Shown: piece by piece, positions 36,022-44,240 of the stretch
Layout: every line of letters begins with the position of its first letter
How positions within the stretch are numbered: the first letter of the stretch is position 1
Assembly: GCF_049445795.1 (NCBI RefSeq)
Contig: NZ_JBMSDT010000002.1
Location: forward strand, 186,001 to 250,000
Reading direction: 5' to 3'
From: Larkinella sp049445795
GTDB lineage: Bacteria > Bacteroidota > Bacteroidia > Cytophagales > Spirosomataceae
DNA length: 64,000 bases
Notes under the pieces: generated by a model
Seen by the model: the letters and a program-made list of their open reading frames with translations, nothing else
What the model was told of the DNA's origin: nothing
The model's database searches: none
Translations under genes and position numbers: made by a program

Positions 36022-37681
36022 ATTGCGTTGTTGTTGCGTTAATTCCTGATTTGGTTTCGATAAAATCGCCGAGCTGCCGGTATTTCTGATAGAGGCTTTC
36101 GTACACCGCCACCCGATCCGGGCGGGGCTGGTATTCGGCGTCGAAGCCCGAGCCCATCGCCTGCTGAGCCGCTTCCATCGTGGGGTGAACCCCGGCGGCC
36201 ACGGCCGCGCACATGGCCGCGCCGAGCGCACAGGCCTGATCGGCGCGGGCCACCTGAATGGGCTTGTTCAGCACATCGGCCAGTGTTTGCATCACAAACG
36301 GCGACTTCTTGGCCACCCCGCCAATGGCGATCACTTTCTTGATCGGAACGCCTTCCTGCACAAACCGGTCGACGATGCTGCGGGAACCGAAGGCCGTGGC
36401 TTCCACCAGTGCTTTGAAAATCCGGGGTGCATCGGTGCCCAGGTTCAGGCCGGTCAGGGCGGCTTTCAGGGTATGGTTGGCATCGGGCGTCCGACGGCCG
36501 TTCACCCAGTCGAGCGCCACCACGTCCTGGGGCGTCACGGGCAGTTGGGCGGCCTGTTCGGATAAATACGGGATAAGCCGTTGCTGCAGGGAATCCGTGG
36601 CTTCGGGGCCGAGCAATTCGCGAACGGGCTTAGTAATCAGTTGGGCAAACCAGGCGTAGACATCACCGAAGGCTGATTGCCCCGCTTCCAGCCCGAGCAT
36701 GCCCGGCGCTACCGAACCATCGACCTGCCCGCAAATGCCCCGAATCAGCCGGTGGCCAATTTCGTCGTTAGGGGCCATCAGAATGTCGCAGGTGGAAGTG
36801 CCGATGATGCGCACGAAGGCATACGGTTCGATTTGCGCCCCAATCGCGCCCATGTGCGCGTCGAAGGCCCCGACCCCGATGACGACATTCGATGAAAGGC
36901 CGAGTTTCTGCGCCCATTCGGCCGAAAGCGTGCCCATCGCCTGATCGGCGGTGTAGGTATCGGTGAAAAGCCGGTCGCGCAAACCGCTGAGCAACGGGTC
37001 GAGCCGGGTCAGAAACTCGTCGGAAGGCAAACCGTCGAACTCGCTGTGCCAAAGGGCTTTATGTCCGGCCGCGCAGCGCGACCGACGCAGGCTGAGCGGG
37101 TTGGTGTTGCCGGTCAACACCGCCGAAATCCAGTCGCAGTGCTCGATCCAGGAAAAGGCGTGTTGCCGAACGGCTTCGTCGACACGCAGGGTCCGCAGAA
37201 TTTTGGCCCAGAACCACTCGGACGAGTAAATACCGCCGACGTACTTTGTGTAATCGATGTCCCAGTGATGGGCAAGGTCGTTGATCGCTTCGGCTTCGGC
37301 GTTGGCCGTGTGGTCTTTCCAGAGAATGAACATGCCGTTGGGATTTTCGGCAAAGTCGGGGCGCAGGGCCAGGGGCTGGCCGGTTTCATCCACCGCACAG
37401 GGGGTTGAGCCCGTGGTATCAATGGAAATCCCGACGACCTGTTGCCGGATTTCGTCGGAAACCTGAGCGAGCGCGCCGGTGATAGTGGCCTCCAGCCCTT
37501 CGAGGTAATCCAGCGGGTGCTGGCGAAATTGCGAATGGGCCGGATTGCAGTACAATCCCTGTTTCCAGCGGGCATATTCATGCACGTGCGTGCTGACGGC
37601 CTGACCGGTTCGGGCATCGACCACCAGGGCGCGAACAGAATCTGTACCGAAGTCGATACCAATGACGTAAGGAGAGTTCAT
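36014..37681 (-). CDS. araB: Ribulokinase (FGGY family)
   Basis: The 555-residue product starts YVIGIDFGTDSVRALVVDA, the ATPase phosphate-1 motif of FGGY kinases. It continues with GISIDTTGSTPCAVDETG, GVGAFDAHMGAIGA (catalytic Asp) and IAGV-type motif IAIGGVAKKSPFVMQTLADVL. The length and PCAVDE segment match AraB-type ribulokinase rather than xylulokinase. It phosphorylates L-ribulose. It is the first gene of the arabinose enzyme run and carries an operator-like palindrome 33-45 bp upstream of its start. Confidence 0.95.
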   Translation of the reverse strand: MNSPYVIGIDFGTDSVRALVVDARTGQAVSTHVHEYARWKQGLYCNPAHSQFRQHPLDYLEGLEATITGALAQVSDEIRQQVVGISIDTTGSTPCAVDETGQPLALRPDFAENPNGMFILWKDHTANAEAEAINDLAHHWDIDYTKYVGGIYSSEWFWAKILRTLRVDEAVRQHAFSWIEHCDWISAVLTGNTNPLSLRRSRCAAGHKALWHSEFDGLPSDEFLTRLDPLLSGLRDRLFTDTYTADQAMGTLSAEWAQKLGLSSNVVIGVGAFDAHMGAIGAQIEPYAFVRIIGTSTCDILMAPNDEIGHRLIRGICGQVDGSVAPGMLGLEAGQSAFGDVYAWFAQLITKPVRELLGPEATDSLQQRLIPYLSEQAAQLPVTPQDVVALDWVNGRRTPDANHTLKAALTGLNLGTDAPRIFKALVEATAFGSRSIVDRFVQEGVPIKKVIAIGGVAKKSPFVMQTLADVLNKPIQVARADQACALGAAMCAAVAAGVHPTMEAAQQAMGSGFDAEYQPRPDRVAVYESLYQKYRQLGDFIETKSGINATTTQYA

Positions 37682-37713
37682 AAGTCGATTGTAAGGCTAG
37701 GCATTTAGCTAAG

Positions 37714-37726
37714 TGTCATTTTGACA
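37714..37726. promoter_or_regulatory. Candidate AraR operator before araB
   Basis: TGTCATTTTGACA is a perfect palindrome (TGTCA, 3 nt, TGACA). It lies between the araR stop and the araB start in a 279-bp gap without other clear features. On the minus strand a weak -7-like TAGTTCTG lies upstream of it. The same pattern occurs before araR and before the ECF sigma gene. Confidence 0.6.
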
Positions 37727-37960
37727 TTTATTGAAATAAACAGAACTAGTCGACGATTCAAAACCTGTGTAAATCAAACGAGTTTCAGGAAATTACTGGT
37801 TGATGATTAGATCTTTCAAGTTTATTGTTCTTTGTATCTGGTAGCCGACTGACTGTCAATCCATGATTCGAAAACGAAGAACCTTAAACGATAAACTTAA
37901 ATTCAACTACAAGTTTGTCACGGTTTTTTGGCCTTTCTCTCGTCTAAGCGTTGCTACTGC

Positions 37961-38680
37961 TCAGGCCGGAACAAACGCCGCAAGTTCCGGCAGGAAGGCA
38001 TAAAAACCGTTCAGGTATTTCTGGTAATCCGGGTATTTTTCCAGGTTCAGTGAATACAACTGCCCTTTTTTGGTCACCGAGGTCAGATCCTTCTCCCCGG
38101 TTTCCAGCAGCAGGTCGGTGGCCAGAATCTTGCGCCGGAAATTCCGCCGGTCAAGTTGCACGTCATAGATGGCTTCGTAGAGCTTTTGCAACTGCGGAAT
38201 GGTAAACTTTTCGGGCAACAGTTCAAAGCCGATCGGGTACAAAGCCGCCTTGTAGCGCAACCGCTTGAGCGCCAGGTCTACCATGTCGTCGTGATCGAAA
38301 ATCAGTTTGGGAACCCGTTTCAGCTCAATCCAGGAAGCATTATGTGCCCGCAGCGTATTGGGGTCCTGATCGGCAATGTTGACCAGCGAGTAATAGCCAA
38401 CCGAGATTGTCCGCTCGACCGGATCGCGATTCACGGCCCCGAATGTATGCAATTGTTCCAGGTAGTTGTTCTGTAAACCGGTCAGCGTAAACAGTATCCG
38501 CGTGGCAGCATCCTGTAAGTCTTCGTTTTCTTCCACAAAACCGCCCATCAACGACCACTTGCCAAACTCAGGTTCGAAGTTCCGTTTAATCAACAGCAAC
38601 TTCAGGGTTTCGCCATCGAAGCCGAAAATGATACAGTCGAGCGCAACCAGAATCCGGCTACTGTTTTTGTAGGCTTCCAT
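37961..38680 (-). CDS. araR: AraR/NrtR-like Nudix-domain transcriptional regulator
   Basis: This 239-residue protein has an N-terminal Nudix fold (~8-140) and a C-terminal winged-helix domain (~155-225, IPQLQKLYEAIYDVQLDRRNFRRKIL). This is the layout of NrtR-type regulators and of the AraR regulator known from Bacteroides. The Nudix box (46-69) is degenerate. It keeps G, the first E and R, but the catalytic REUxEExG part reads RILFTLTG, so hydrolysis is unlikely and a sugar-sensing role fits. It lies directly upstream of araB on the same strand. A promoter and two operator-like sites precede it, which suggests autoregulation. The name is by analogy. Confidence 0.85.
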   Translation of the reverse strand: MEAYKNSSRILVALDCIIFGFDGETLKLLLIKRNFEPEFGKWSLMGGFVEENEDLQDAATRILFTLTGLQNNYLEQLHTFGAVNRDPVERTISVGYYSLVNIADQDPNTLRAHNASWIELKRVPKLIFDHDDMVDLALKRLRYKAALYPIGFELLPEKFTIPQLQKLYEAIYDVQLDRRNFRRKILATDLLLETGEKDLTSVTKKGQLYSLNLEKYPDYQKYLNGFYAFLPELAAFVPA

Positions 38681-38698
38681 CAGGAGACTTCAGTATAA

Positions 38699-38733
38699 CG
38701 TCAGCACGACACAATATATGTGTCATTGCGACG
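38699..38733. promoter_or_regulatory. Two operator-like sites in the araR promoter region
   Basis: TGTCATTGCGACG (38,721-38,733) and CGTCAGCACGACA (38,699-38,711) are imperfect versions of TGTCA-N3-YGACA. The first lies directly downstream of the proposed -7 box, where bound protein would block initiation. Confidence 0.5.
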
Positions 38734-38764
38734 CAATCCTAACCATTATTTTCAACTTTACAAA
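38734..38764 (-). promoter_or_regulatory. araR promoter of Bacteroidota type
   Basis: On the minus strand TTTG (38,764-38,761) and TAGGATTG (38,741-38,734) are separated by exactly 19 nt. This matches the TTTG-N19-TAnnTTTG consensus at 11 of 12 positions. Transcription would begin a few bases downstream, inside the operator-like site. Confidence 0.6.
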
Positions 38765-38914
38765 GCCTGGTTTGTTTTTTTCTTTGAAAAACTAGTAGAA
38801 TTGTTACAAAATAGAAAAATAAAGGGTGGATGAGATCCCGGTTTTATAAGCAAGGCCCCAACCCTTACGAACCGACCAGGGTCTATCTATCACAAACCGG
38901 TACCTGGTTTAACC

Positions 38915-40186
38915 ATGAAACATTCACTTCTACTACTCTGGTTGGTTTTACTCCCTTTTTTCAACGCCTGCAAGCCGAAAGCAGTTGATCCGACGAAGCG
39001 GGTAAGGCCGGTTGACCTGAAGATTACCGTAACCAGTACAGATTATAAGCTTGACTGGGAGGGAATAAATATTGATTGCGTCACTTCACCCTGTCCGGAT
39101 ATTGCGGATGTGGAAGCCCAGGAATACGAAGTTCAAATCGCCGACAGTGAGTTGGGGCCGTTCCGCTCCTATCAAACCTTCGACGCTTCCGTAAAATCGA
39201 TCCGTATTCCGGCGGCTCGGGTTGGCCAGCAAATCGTAGCCCGGATCGTATCGAAAAACAAACAGGCTCCACCCGCGAACTCCAATCCGGTTATGGCCAC
39301 TATGCTGGGGCTATCGCAATCGGCTTATTACCCCGGTTTTGGGCTTACCGGAGTTGGTATGGGAGGTGATGTAACGCCCGATGGCTCGAAAGCGACTTTC
39401 TTGTTAACAGCGCCGGAAGCAGGAAGTCAGCCCGTAACGTCGCTGTATGTAGCCGACCTGCAATACGAGCGGGCGGTTTCGACCAAACTCGTAGCTCCCC
39501 TGGCAACCGTGGCCTCGTTTTCACCGGATGGGAAGCAACTCGCTTACCTTTCTCAAACAGGGAATGGTTTTATAATCTACGACCTGGCAACCGAACGAGC
39601 GCAAACCCTTCCGGTTTCCGACACCAGTCGGATTTATTCCGTTGACTGGTCGCCGGATGGCAAGTGGCTTGCCTACTCCACGGTTTCCAATGACGCATCC
39701 CGCCTGTGGAAACTAGCCACAACGGGCGGACCGGCGGTTCCGTTGACGCCTTTGCTGTCCGTTCGTGGCTCCGCTTATCTTTGGCGAAGCGATATAAGTT
39801 GGTCACCCGATGGGAAGTTCATCGCCGTGTCAGGTGTTCGAACTGATGAAACGCAGCAGGAATGGCGGGTTGCCGTTTCGCTTTATTCACCCGATGGCAA
39901 TGGCGAAGTGCGTTCTTTCGAAACCCAACCAGGCTGGATCGATACCCATCCATCGTTTTCACCGGACGGAAAACAGCTTGCCTTCCTGAGCACCCGGACC
40001 GATCCATCGGCGCACACCTATAGCCTCTGGGTTCGGGATGTAACAACGGGCCAGGTTCGTCAGGTTACGCTGTTACCGGATCTAATCCCTCTGGCTGATT
40101 ACGCACCGCGCTGGCTTGGCAATGAGCGGTTGCTGTTTATGGCTACCCAGCGGGGCCAAAAAGGGTATTTTACCGTATTTCTGTAA
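38915..40186 (+). CDS. PD40/WD40-like beta-propeller lipoprotein
   Basis: The 423-residue product has a lipoprotein signal with lipobox FNAC (Cys19). Next comes a fibronectin-like domain with a CVTSPCPD segment (~30-130). A TolB-type propeller follows with at least four PD40 repeats: FSPDGKQLAYLS, WSPDGKWLAYS, WSPDGKFIAVSG and FSPDGKQLAFLST. Such proteins usually serve as binding or scaffold modules in the envelope. It is transcribed away from araR and stands alone between the arabinose locus and a two-component system, so no partner is evident. The function is unknown. Confidence 0.88.
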   Translation: MKHSLLLLWLVLLPFFNACKPKAVDPTKRVRPVDLKITVTSTDYKLDWEGINIDCVTSPCPDIADVEAQEYEVQIADSELGPFRSYQTFDASVKSIRIPAARVGQQIVARIVSKNKQAPPANSNPVMATMLGLSQSAYYPGFGLTGVGMGGDVTPDGSKATFLLTAPEAGSQPVTSLYVADLQYERAVSTKLVAPLATVASFSPDGKQLAYLSQTGNGFIIYDLATERAQTLPVSDTSRIYSVDWSPDGKWLAYSTVSNDASRLWKLATTGGPAVPLTPLLSVRGSAYLWRSDISWSPDGKFIAVSGVRTDETQQEWRVAVSLYSPDGNGEVRSFETQPGWIDTHPSFSPDGKQLAFLSTRTDPSAHTYSLWVRDVTTGQVRQVTLLPDLIPLADYAPRWLGNERLLFMATQRGQKGYFTVFL

Positions 40187-40534
40187 GCTCAACATAATGA
40201 ATACCGGTTGAAGATTCCGTTAAATGTAGTCCGGCTAAAAAAAGTCTGCCTTTCCGAACCAACTAGCCGACTACAAGCTGAAATATTCTAATTTCCTTCA
40301 AACTACAAACAATAAAATCAAAACTAGCAAACTACTTACGTCGTTTCGACACTCATCTACCTCTTTTGCTTTCTGCTCTGTCCCGAAGCGCCTTTTCACT
40401 TGTTGGCACGCAGGTCAATCTAATCCGGCAAATTTTTCTCCTTACCGGTTTCATACTATTTTGTACACTGGTTCCTGATGAGCGGTTGTGAAGGAGCGGA
40501 CCCGTCAATCCCGACAAGTTAGATACGCTACGGT
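40187..40534. other. 348-bp gap before the response regulator gene
   Basis: No gene is supported. A bulged inverted repeat (GTAGTCCGGCTA at 40,226 and TAGCCGACTAC at 40,264) may act as a weak terminator for the propeller gene. The rest is ordinary AT-richer spacer that must hold the promoter of the two-component operon, which I could not place. Confidence 0.5.
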
Positions 40535-41230
40535 ATGACTGCTGATTCGAACGGACACCTGCTGGTGGTCGAAGATGAGCCCAAAGTGGCTACGTTTATT
40601 AAAAAAGGGCTTCAAACCCAGGGGTACACCATTGAGGTAGCCCTGACTGGCGAAGAGGGCAAATTCCTGTTCGGCGCTAAAGCCTTCGATCTGGTGGTGC
40701 TGGATGTCAACCTGCCCGACATCAGTGGTCTGGAGGTTGCCGAGTACATTCGGCAGCAAGACAGGCGGATGCCCATTCTGATGTTGACCGCCCTCGATAC
40801 TACCGCCGATAAACTACTGGGATTTGAGGCCGGTGCCGATGATTACCTGGCGAAGCCGTTTGATTTTCTGGAACTTGTTGCCCGGATAAAAGCCCTGTTG
40901 CGCCGGTCCGGACCCGGACCGGAACCGGACCGCATCCTGCGCGTGGCCGACCTGGAACTGAACCTCGACGAACGCGTGGCCCGACGGGGTGGGCACACCA
41001 TCGACCTGACCGCCCGCGAATACGCCCTGCTCGAATACCTCATGCGCAACGCCGGACGGGTGGTGTCGCGGGTCGACATTGCCGAGCAGGTCTGGGACAT
41101 CGGGTTCGATACCGGTACCAACGTTATCGATGTCTATGTCAGTTATTTGCGGGCAAAAATCGACAGAGACTTTCCTACCAAACTGATTCATACCCTGATC
41201 GGAATGGGGTATGTGTTAAAAGAAAAATGA
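40535..41230 (+). CDS. OmpR/PhoB-family response regulator
   Basis: The 231-residue protein has a receiver domain with the acidic pair in VVEDE, phospho-acceptor D57 in LVVLDVNLPD and the switch lysine in YLAKPFDF. A winged-helix DNA-binding domain follows (LDLNLDERVARRGG-like start, DLTAREYALLEYLM, FDTGTNVIDVYVSYLRAKID). Its stop codon overlaps the kinase start by 4 bp (ATGA). Proteins of this family bind tandem direct repeats with about 11-bp spacing. Such an array is present at 42,649-42,692 downstream of the kinase gene. Confidence 0.95.
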   Translation: MTADSNGHLLVVEDEPKVATFIKKGLQTQGYTIEVALTGEEGKFLFGAKAFDLVVLDVNLPDISGLEVAEYIRQQDRRMPILMLTALDTTADKLLGFEAGADDYLAKPFDFLELVARIKALLRRSGPGPEPDRILRVADLELNLDERVARRGGHTIDLTAREYALLEYLMRNAGRVVSRVDIAEQVWDIGFDTGTNVIDVYVSYLRAKIDRDFPTKLIHTLIGMGYVLKEK

Positions 41231-42588
41231 GTCTTCGAAACCGCCTAACCCTGCTGTCGACCGCCATCGTTTCGGTTTTTCTGGCGCTTTTCTGCCTGCT
41301 GCTCTACCTGGTGGCCGAACAATACCGCGAACGCGAGTTCCGGGCCCGGCTCCGGGCCGAAGCCCTGACGGCCGGTCGGTTGCTGGTCGGTCCCGGGCGC
41401 ATCGACCCGACGCTCTACAAATCCATCGACAAAAACGAGCTGACGGTTTTGCCGCAGGAAGAACTCATCATTTACAATACCCAAAACCAGTTGATCTACG
41501 AGAGCGGAACGGACTACCTGACGGTTACGCCAGCGGTTTTAAACCGGGTCCGGCAACTGCAAACGACTTATTGGCGGGAGAACGAACGGGAGGTGGTCGG
41601 CATTCTGTTTCGGGAAAATTCAACGCCCTTTATCATTTTCGCGTCAGCCGTAGACACCTACGGTGAGCGCACGATCCGGAACCTGATTCAACTCCTGGTA
41701 GGAGGCTGGCTGTTGATGACGGGGCTGATGCTGGTGGCCGGGCGGTTTTTTGTCGGGCGAATGCTGCACCCCATTAGTCAGATCAATCAGCGGATTGACG
41801 GCATTACGGCCTCGAACCTGTCGCTGCGGCTCCCCGCTGGCGACAGCCCCGACGAACTGACCCAACTGGCGCAGCGATTCAACCGGATGCTCAACCGGCT
41901 CGAAGAGGCTTTTCGGCTCCAACGGTCGTTTGTTTCGCACGCATCGCACGAGTTACGCACCCCGCTGACGGCCATTACGGGGCAACTGGAAGTTTCGCTG
42001 CTGGCCGACGATAGCCCCGACGAACTTCGGGCCACGCTCCGTTCGGTGCTCGACGATGTCCGGGGGCTCAACCGGATGACCAACGGTCTGCTGGCCCTGG
42101 CCAACGCCAGCATGGATTCTTCGACGGTGCCGATGGCTCCGCTCCAGCTTGATCAATTGCTGGACCAGGTCCGGCAGGAGTTGCAGCGGCTGCAACCCGC
42201 TTATACCATCCACCTGCACATCGCTCCGTTGGAAAAACCGTATACCGACTGGCAGATGACCGGAAGTGACCCGCTGCTCCGGACGGCGGTTTTCAACCTG
42301 CTCGACAATGGGGGCAAATTCTCGCCCGATCATACGGTTTCGGTCAGCTTGTCCGGTCGGGATAAAAGCCTGCAAATCCAGGTTCACAATACGGGTTCCA
42401 CGATACCGGCCGACCAGCTATCAGCGGTTTTTGTGCCGTTTCAGCGGGGCCGGAACGCGAGCGGCCTTCCCGGCTACGGCATCGGTCTTTCGCTCACGGA
42501 ACGGATTGTCCGTCTCCACCGGGGCGACATCCGGGTCGAGTCTTCGGAGGAGGCCGGTACTACTTTCACGATTATTCTGCCGCGTTGA
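41227..42588 (+). CDS. Membrane sensor histidine kinase
   Basis: The 453-residue kinase has two membrane helices (~10-30 and ~153-175) around a short periplasmic sensor. Then come a HAMP linker (~175-230), a HisKA domain with H241 in SHASHELRTPLTAITG, and an ATPase domain with N-box NLLDNGGKFS and G-box GYGIGLSLTERIVRLHRG. The layout resembles the CusS/heavy-metal or antibiotic-response kinases of Bacteroidota. The signal is not predictable. It forms an operon with the overlapping response regulator gene. Confidence 0.95.
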   Translation: MSLRNRLTLLSTAIVSVFLALFCLLLYLVAEQYREREFRARLRAEALTAGRLLVGPGRIDPTLYKSIDKNELTVLPQEELIIYNTQNQLIYESGTDYLTVTPAVLNRVRQLQTTYWRENEREVVGILFRENSTPFIIFASAVDTYGERTIRNLIQLLVGGWLLMTGLMLVAGRFFVGRMLHPISQINQRIDGITASNLSLRLPAGDSPDELTQLAQRFNRMLNRLEEAFRLQRSFVSHASHELRTPLTAITGQLEVSLLADDSPDELRATLRSVLDDVRGLNRMTNGLLALANASMDSSTVPMAPLQLDQLLDQVRQELQRLQPAYTIHLHIAPLEKPYTDWQMTGSDPLLRTAVFNLLDNGGKFSPDHTVSVSLSGRDKSLQIQVHNTGSTIPADQLSAVFVPFQRGRNASGLPGYGIGLSLTERIVRLHRGDIRVESSEEAGTTFTIILPR

Positions 42589-42648
42589 CCAGCCTAACCT
42601 CCGGGAGATTTTGTGGTAGTTTTCTGCCTCGATGGGTCAGAAATGCAT

Positions 42649-42692
42649 TTCTAATGCTGTTCTAATGCGGCTCTAACACGAGCTTAACACCG
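42649..42692 (+). promoter_or_regulatory. Four 11-bp direct repeats, probable response-regulator binding site
   Basis: TTCTAATGC at 42,649 and 42,660, CTCTAACAC at 42,671 and GCTTAACAC at 42,682 recur with an exact 11-bp step. The CTAA/TTAA core is kept in all four. The array lies between the histidine kinase gene and the small exported gene, right before a T-rich -7-like segment (GATTTTTG). Spacing of 11 bp is typical for OmpR/PhoB-family sites. Confidence 0.6.
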
Positions 42693-42779
42693 GTATCTGA
42701 TTTTTGTACTGTCAATTAACAGCCAGGTTCAAAGTAGAACCAACCGGCCGGTTGATACCACAAACGATTGATACGAACC

Positions 42780-43169
42780 ATGAAAACATACCTTTTTGCT
42801 TTAGCCCTTATTGGAGTAACGGTTTTGTCGGTACAAGCCCAGGATAATAGCCGTTTACGCAACGATGTAACGTATTCGACAGCGAACTACAAACACCCGA
42901 ATAAAGCCGCAACGGCCCGCAAATGGACCAATCAAAGCGCTACCACGGTGAGTACGCCCGTTGAGAAAGGCCAGGTAGCCAGCTACAAGCAACCCGTTCC
43001 GGGGATCGAACCGGTGGGTGGCCTGGTTGTGCCCCACGTTACGAAGGAAGATTTGGCCGAGCGGAATTATAAAACGCCCCGCATCAATTCCGTAAATGTT
43101 TCCGGCCCGGCGGCTGCTGAGGTTGCTGAAAACGGAAAAGGCAAGTCAATGCTGAAGCAAAATAAATAA
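42780..43169 (+). CDS. Small exported protein of unknown function next to the two-component system
   Basis: From the ATG at 42780 the product is 129 residues with a signal peptide (MKTYLFALALIGVTVLSVQA). The mature part is polar and low in complexity (NSRLRNDVTYSTANYKHPNKAATARKW..., ending KGKSMLKQNK). I recognise no domain. A direct-repeat array lies 87 bp upstream and a strong hairpin follows at 43,235. It may be the regulated target of the adjacent system, perhaps an envelope-stress or metal-related factor, but that is inference. Confidence 0.75.
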   Translation: MKTYLFALALIGVTVLSVQAQDNSRLRNDVTYSTANYKHPNKAATARKWTNQSATTVSTPVEKGQVASYKQPVPGIEPVGGLVVPHVTKEDLAERNYKTPRINSVNVSGPAAAEVAENGKGKSMLKQNK

Positions 43170-43234
43170 CCGCCTGCCATTTTTCTCCATTGGTCACGCA
43201 ACCGATAAATTCAGTACTTAGGTAAACGTTTTGT

Positions 43235-43263
43235 GAAGGCACCAGCGAATCGCTGGTGCCTTC
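43235..43263 (+). terminator. Terminator after the small exported gene
   Basis: GAAGGCACCAGCGA and its complement form a perfect 14-bp stem with a minimal loop, followed by ATTCTTTCC. The stem is strong and the T-tract short. It lies 66 bp after the stop codon at 43,169. Confidence 0.75.
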
Positions 43264-43815
43264 ATTCTTTCCGAAGATTAACAGAAATTCTCAGCTTGCT
43301 ACCTGCTAATGTAAACTACTTACAAAAAAGCCGGAGACTTTTCACTGAAAATAATTTGAAGGTATGTAATTCTACTTATCCTTCAAGAAGCGTTTGGTAG
43401 TACGATTACGCTCTGTATATACGTTTGTCAATTGTTTTTCTTTTGTAATTTTTCATAGTATTTAGTTTTCGGCATATCGCTTGTCTGGATTTTTTTTGAG
43501 TAAAAAGCTTTAGTGTCAATACAACATAGTTCAGGTGGTTTGATCATAAATACGCTGGAAAATTGGTCTAGCACTAAAAAAAGTACAATAGGACATTCTC
43601 CAGAATCAATATTAAAATTTTTAAATAAATACACGATATTATTATATAGAATTAGTATAAAGAAGTATAAGATCAGACGTTATAAACTTTCCCAGATTAT
43701 CAGACAGGGCCTTTTCAGAATAGGATGAATATTCTACTTTTGGTTCTCTAACCTATCTATTACTGCAAAGGTTTTTCCTGCCGGTGAGACCTTTGGTAAC
43801 AACCGTAACATCGTA
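43264..43815. other. AT-rich island without a supported gene
   Basis: About 550 bp are clearly poorer in GC than the flanks, with runs such as TTATTATATAGAATT. Short open frames occur on both strands (for example 43,428-43,634 minus and 43,513-43,728 plus). They lack convincing starts or recognisable domains. With the truncated transposase-type gene next to it, this looks like degraded mobile DNA. Confidence 0.55.
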
Positions 43816-44232
43816 ATGAAGTCCATTAAAACCTTGACTCCCGAGCAAATGGAACTCTTGCGCAGTACCATTAAAAATACGCCGAACGAGTCTTTGCGCA
43901 AACGTTGCCAATGCATCTTGTACAGCTATTATGGTTTACCCGTTAGCGAACTCATCACTACCTTCAACGTAGATCGCCGAAGTATCTATAACTGGATGAA
44001 CCGCTGGAACAAGGGCGGCCTGACCGCTCTGGAAGACCGCCCGGGCCGGGGATTGAAGCCTAAATTGAATGTGCATTGTCAACAGCAGGTTGAACAGGTC
44101 AAACAGGCTCTTCTGCGCTATTCGGGCAATCACCGGCGCGCATTGCAGGAACTTAATCAACACTTGTCCCAGCCAATTGGGGTTGATACGCTCCGCCGGT
44201 TTGTGAAAAAATTGCCGGCCAACAGGCTGTAA
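43816..44232 (+). CDS. IS630-type helix-turn-helix protein (orfA remnant)
   Basis: The 138-residue product holds two helix-turn-helix units typical of the N-terminal half of IS630/Tc1-like transposases: LPVSELITTFNVDRRSIYNWMNRW with GLTALEDRPGRG, and QPIGVDTLRRFVKKL. The catalytic DDE half, usually a second frame or the C-terminal part, is absent. The next gene ends 9 bp downstream on the other strand. I see no flanking inverted repeats. It is most likely a truncated insertion sequence, no longer mobile; it could persist as a DNA-binding protein. Confidence 0.75.
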   Translation: MKSIKTLTPEQMELLRSTIKNTPNESLRKRCQCILYSYYGLPVSELITTFNVDRRSIYNWMNRWNKGGLTALEDRPGRGLKPKLNVHCQQQVEQVKQALLRYSGNHRRALQELNQHLSQPIGVDTLRRFVKKLPANRL

Positions 44233-44240
44233 GCGGTGGC

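Noticed and set aside
43428..43728. Two overlapping short frames in the AT-rich island.
   Set aside because: The minus-strand frame starts with GTG, both are AT-biased and neither resembles a known family, so I treat them as chance frames.
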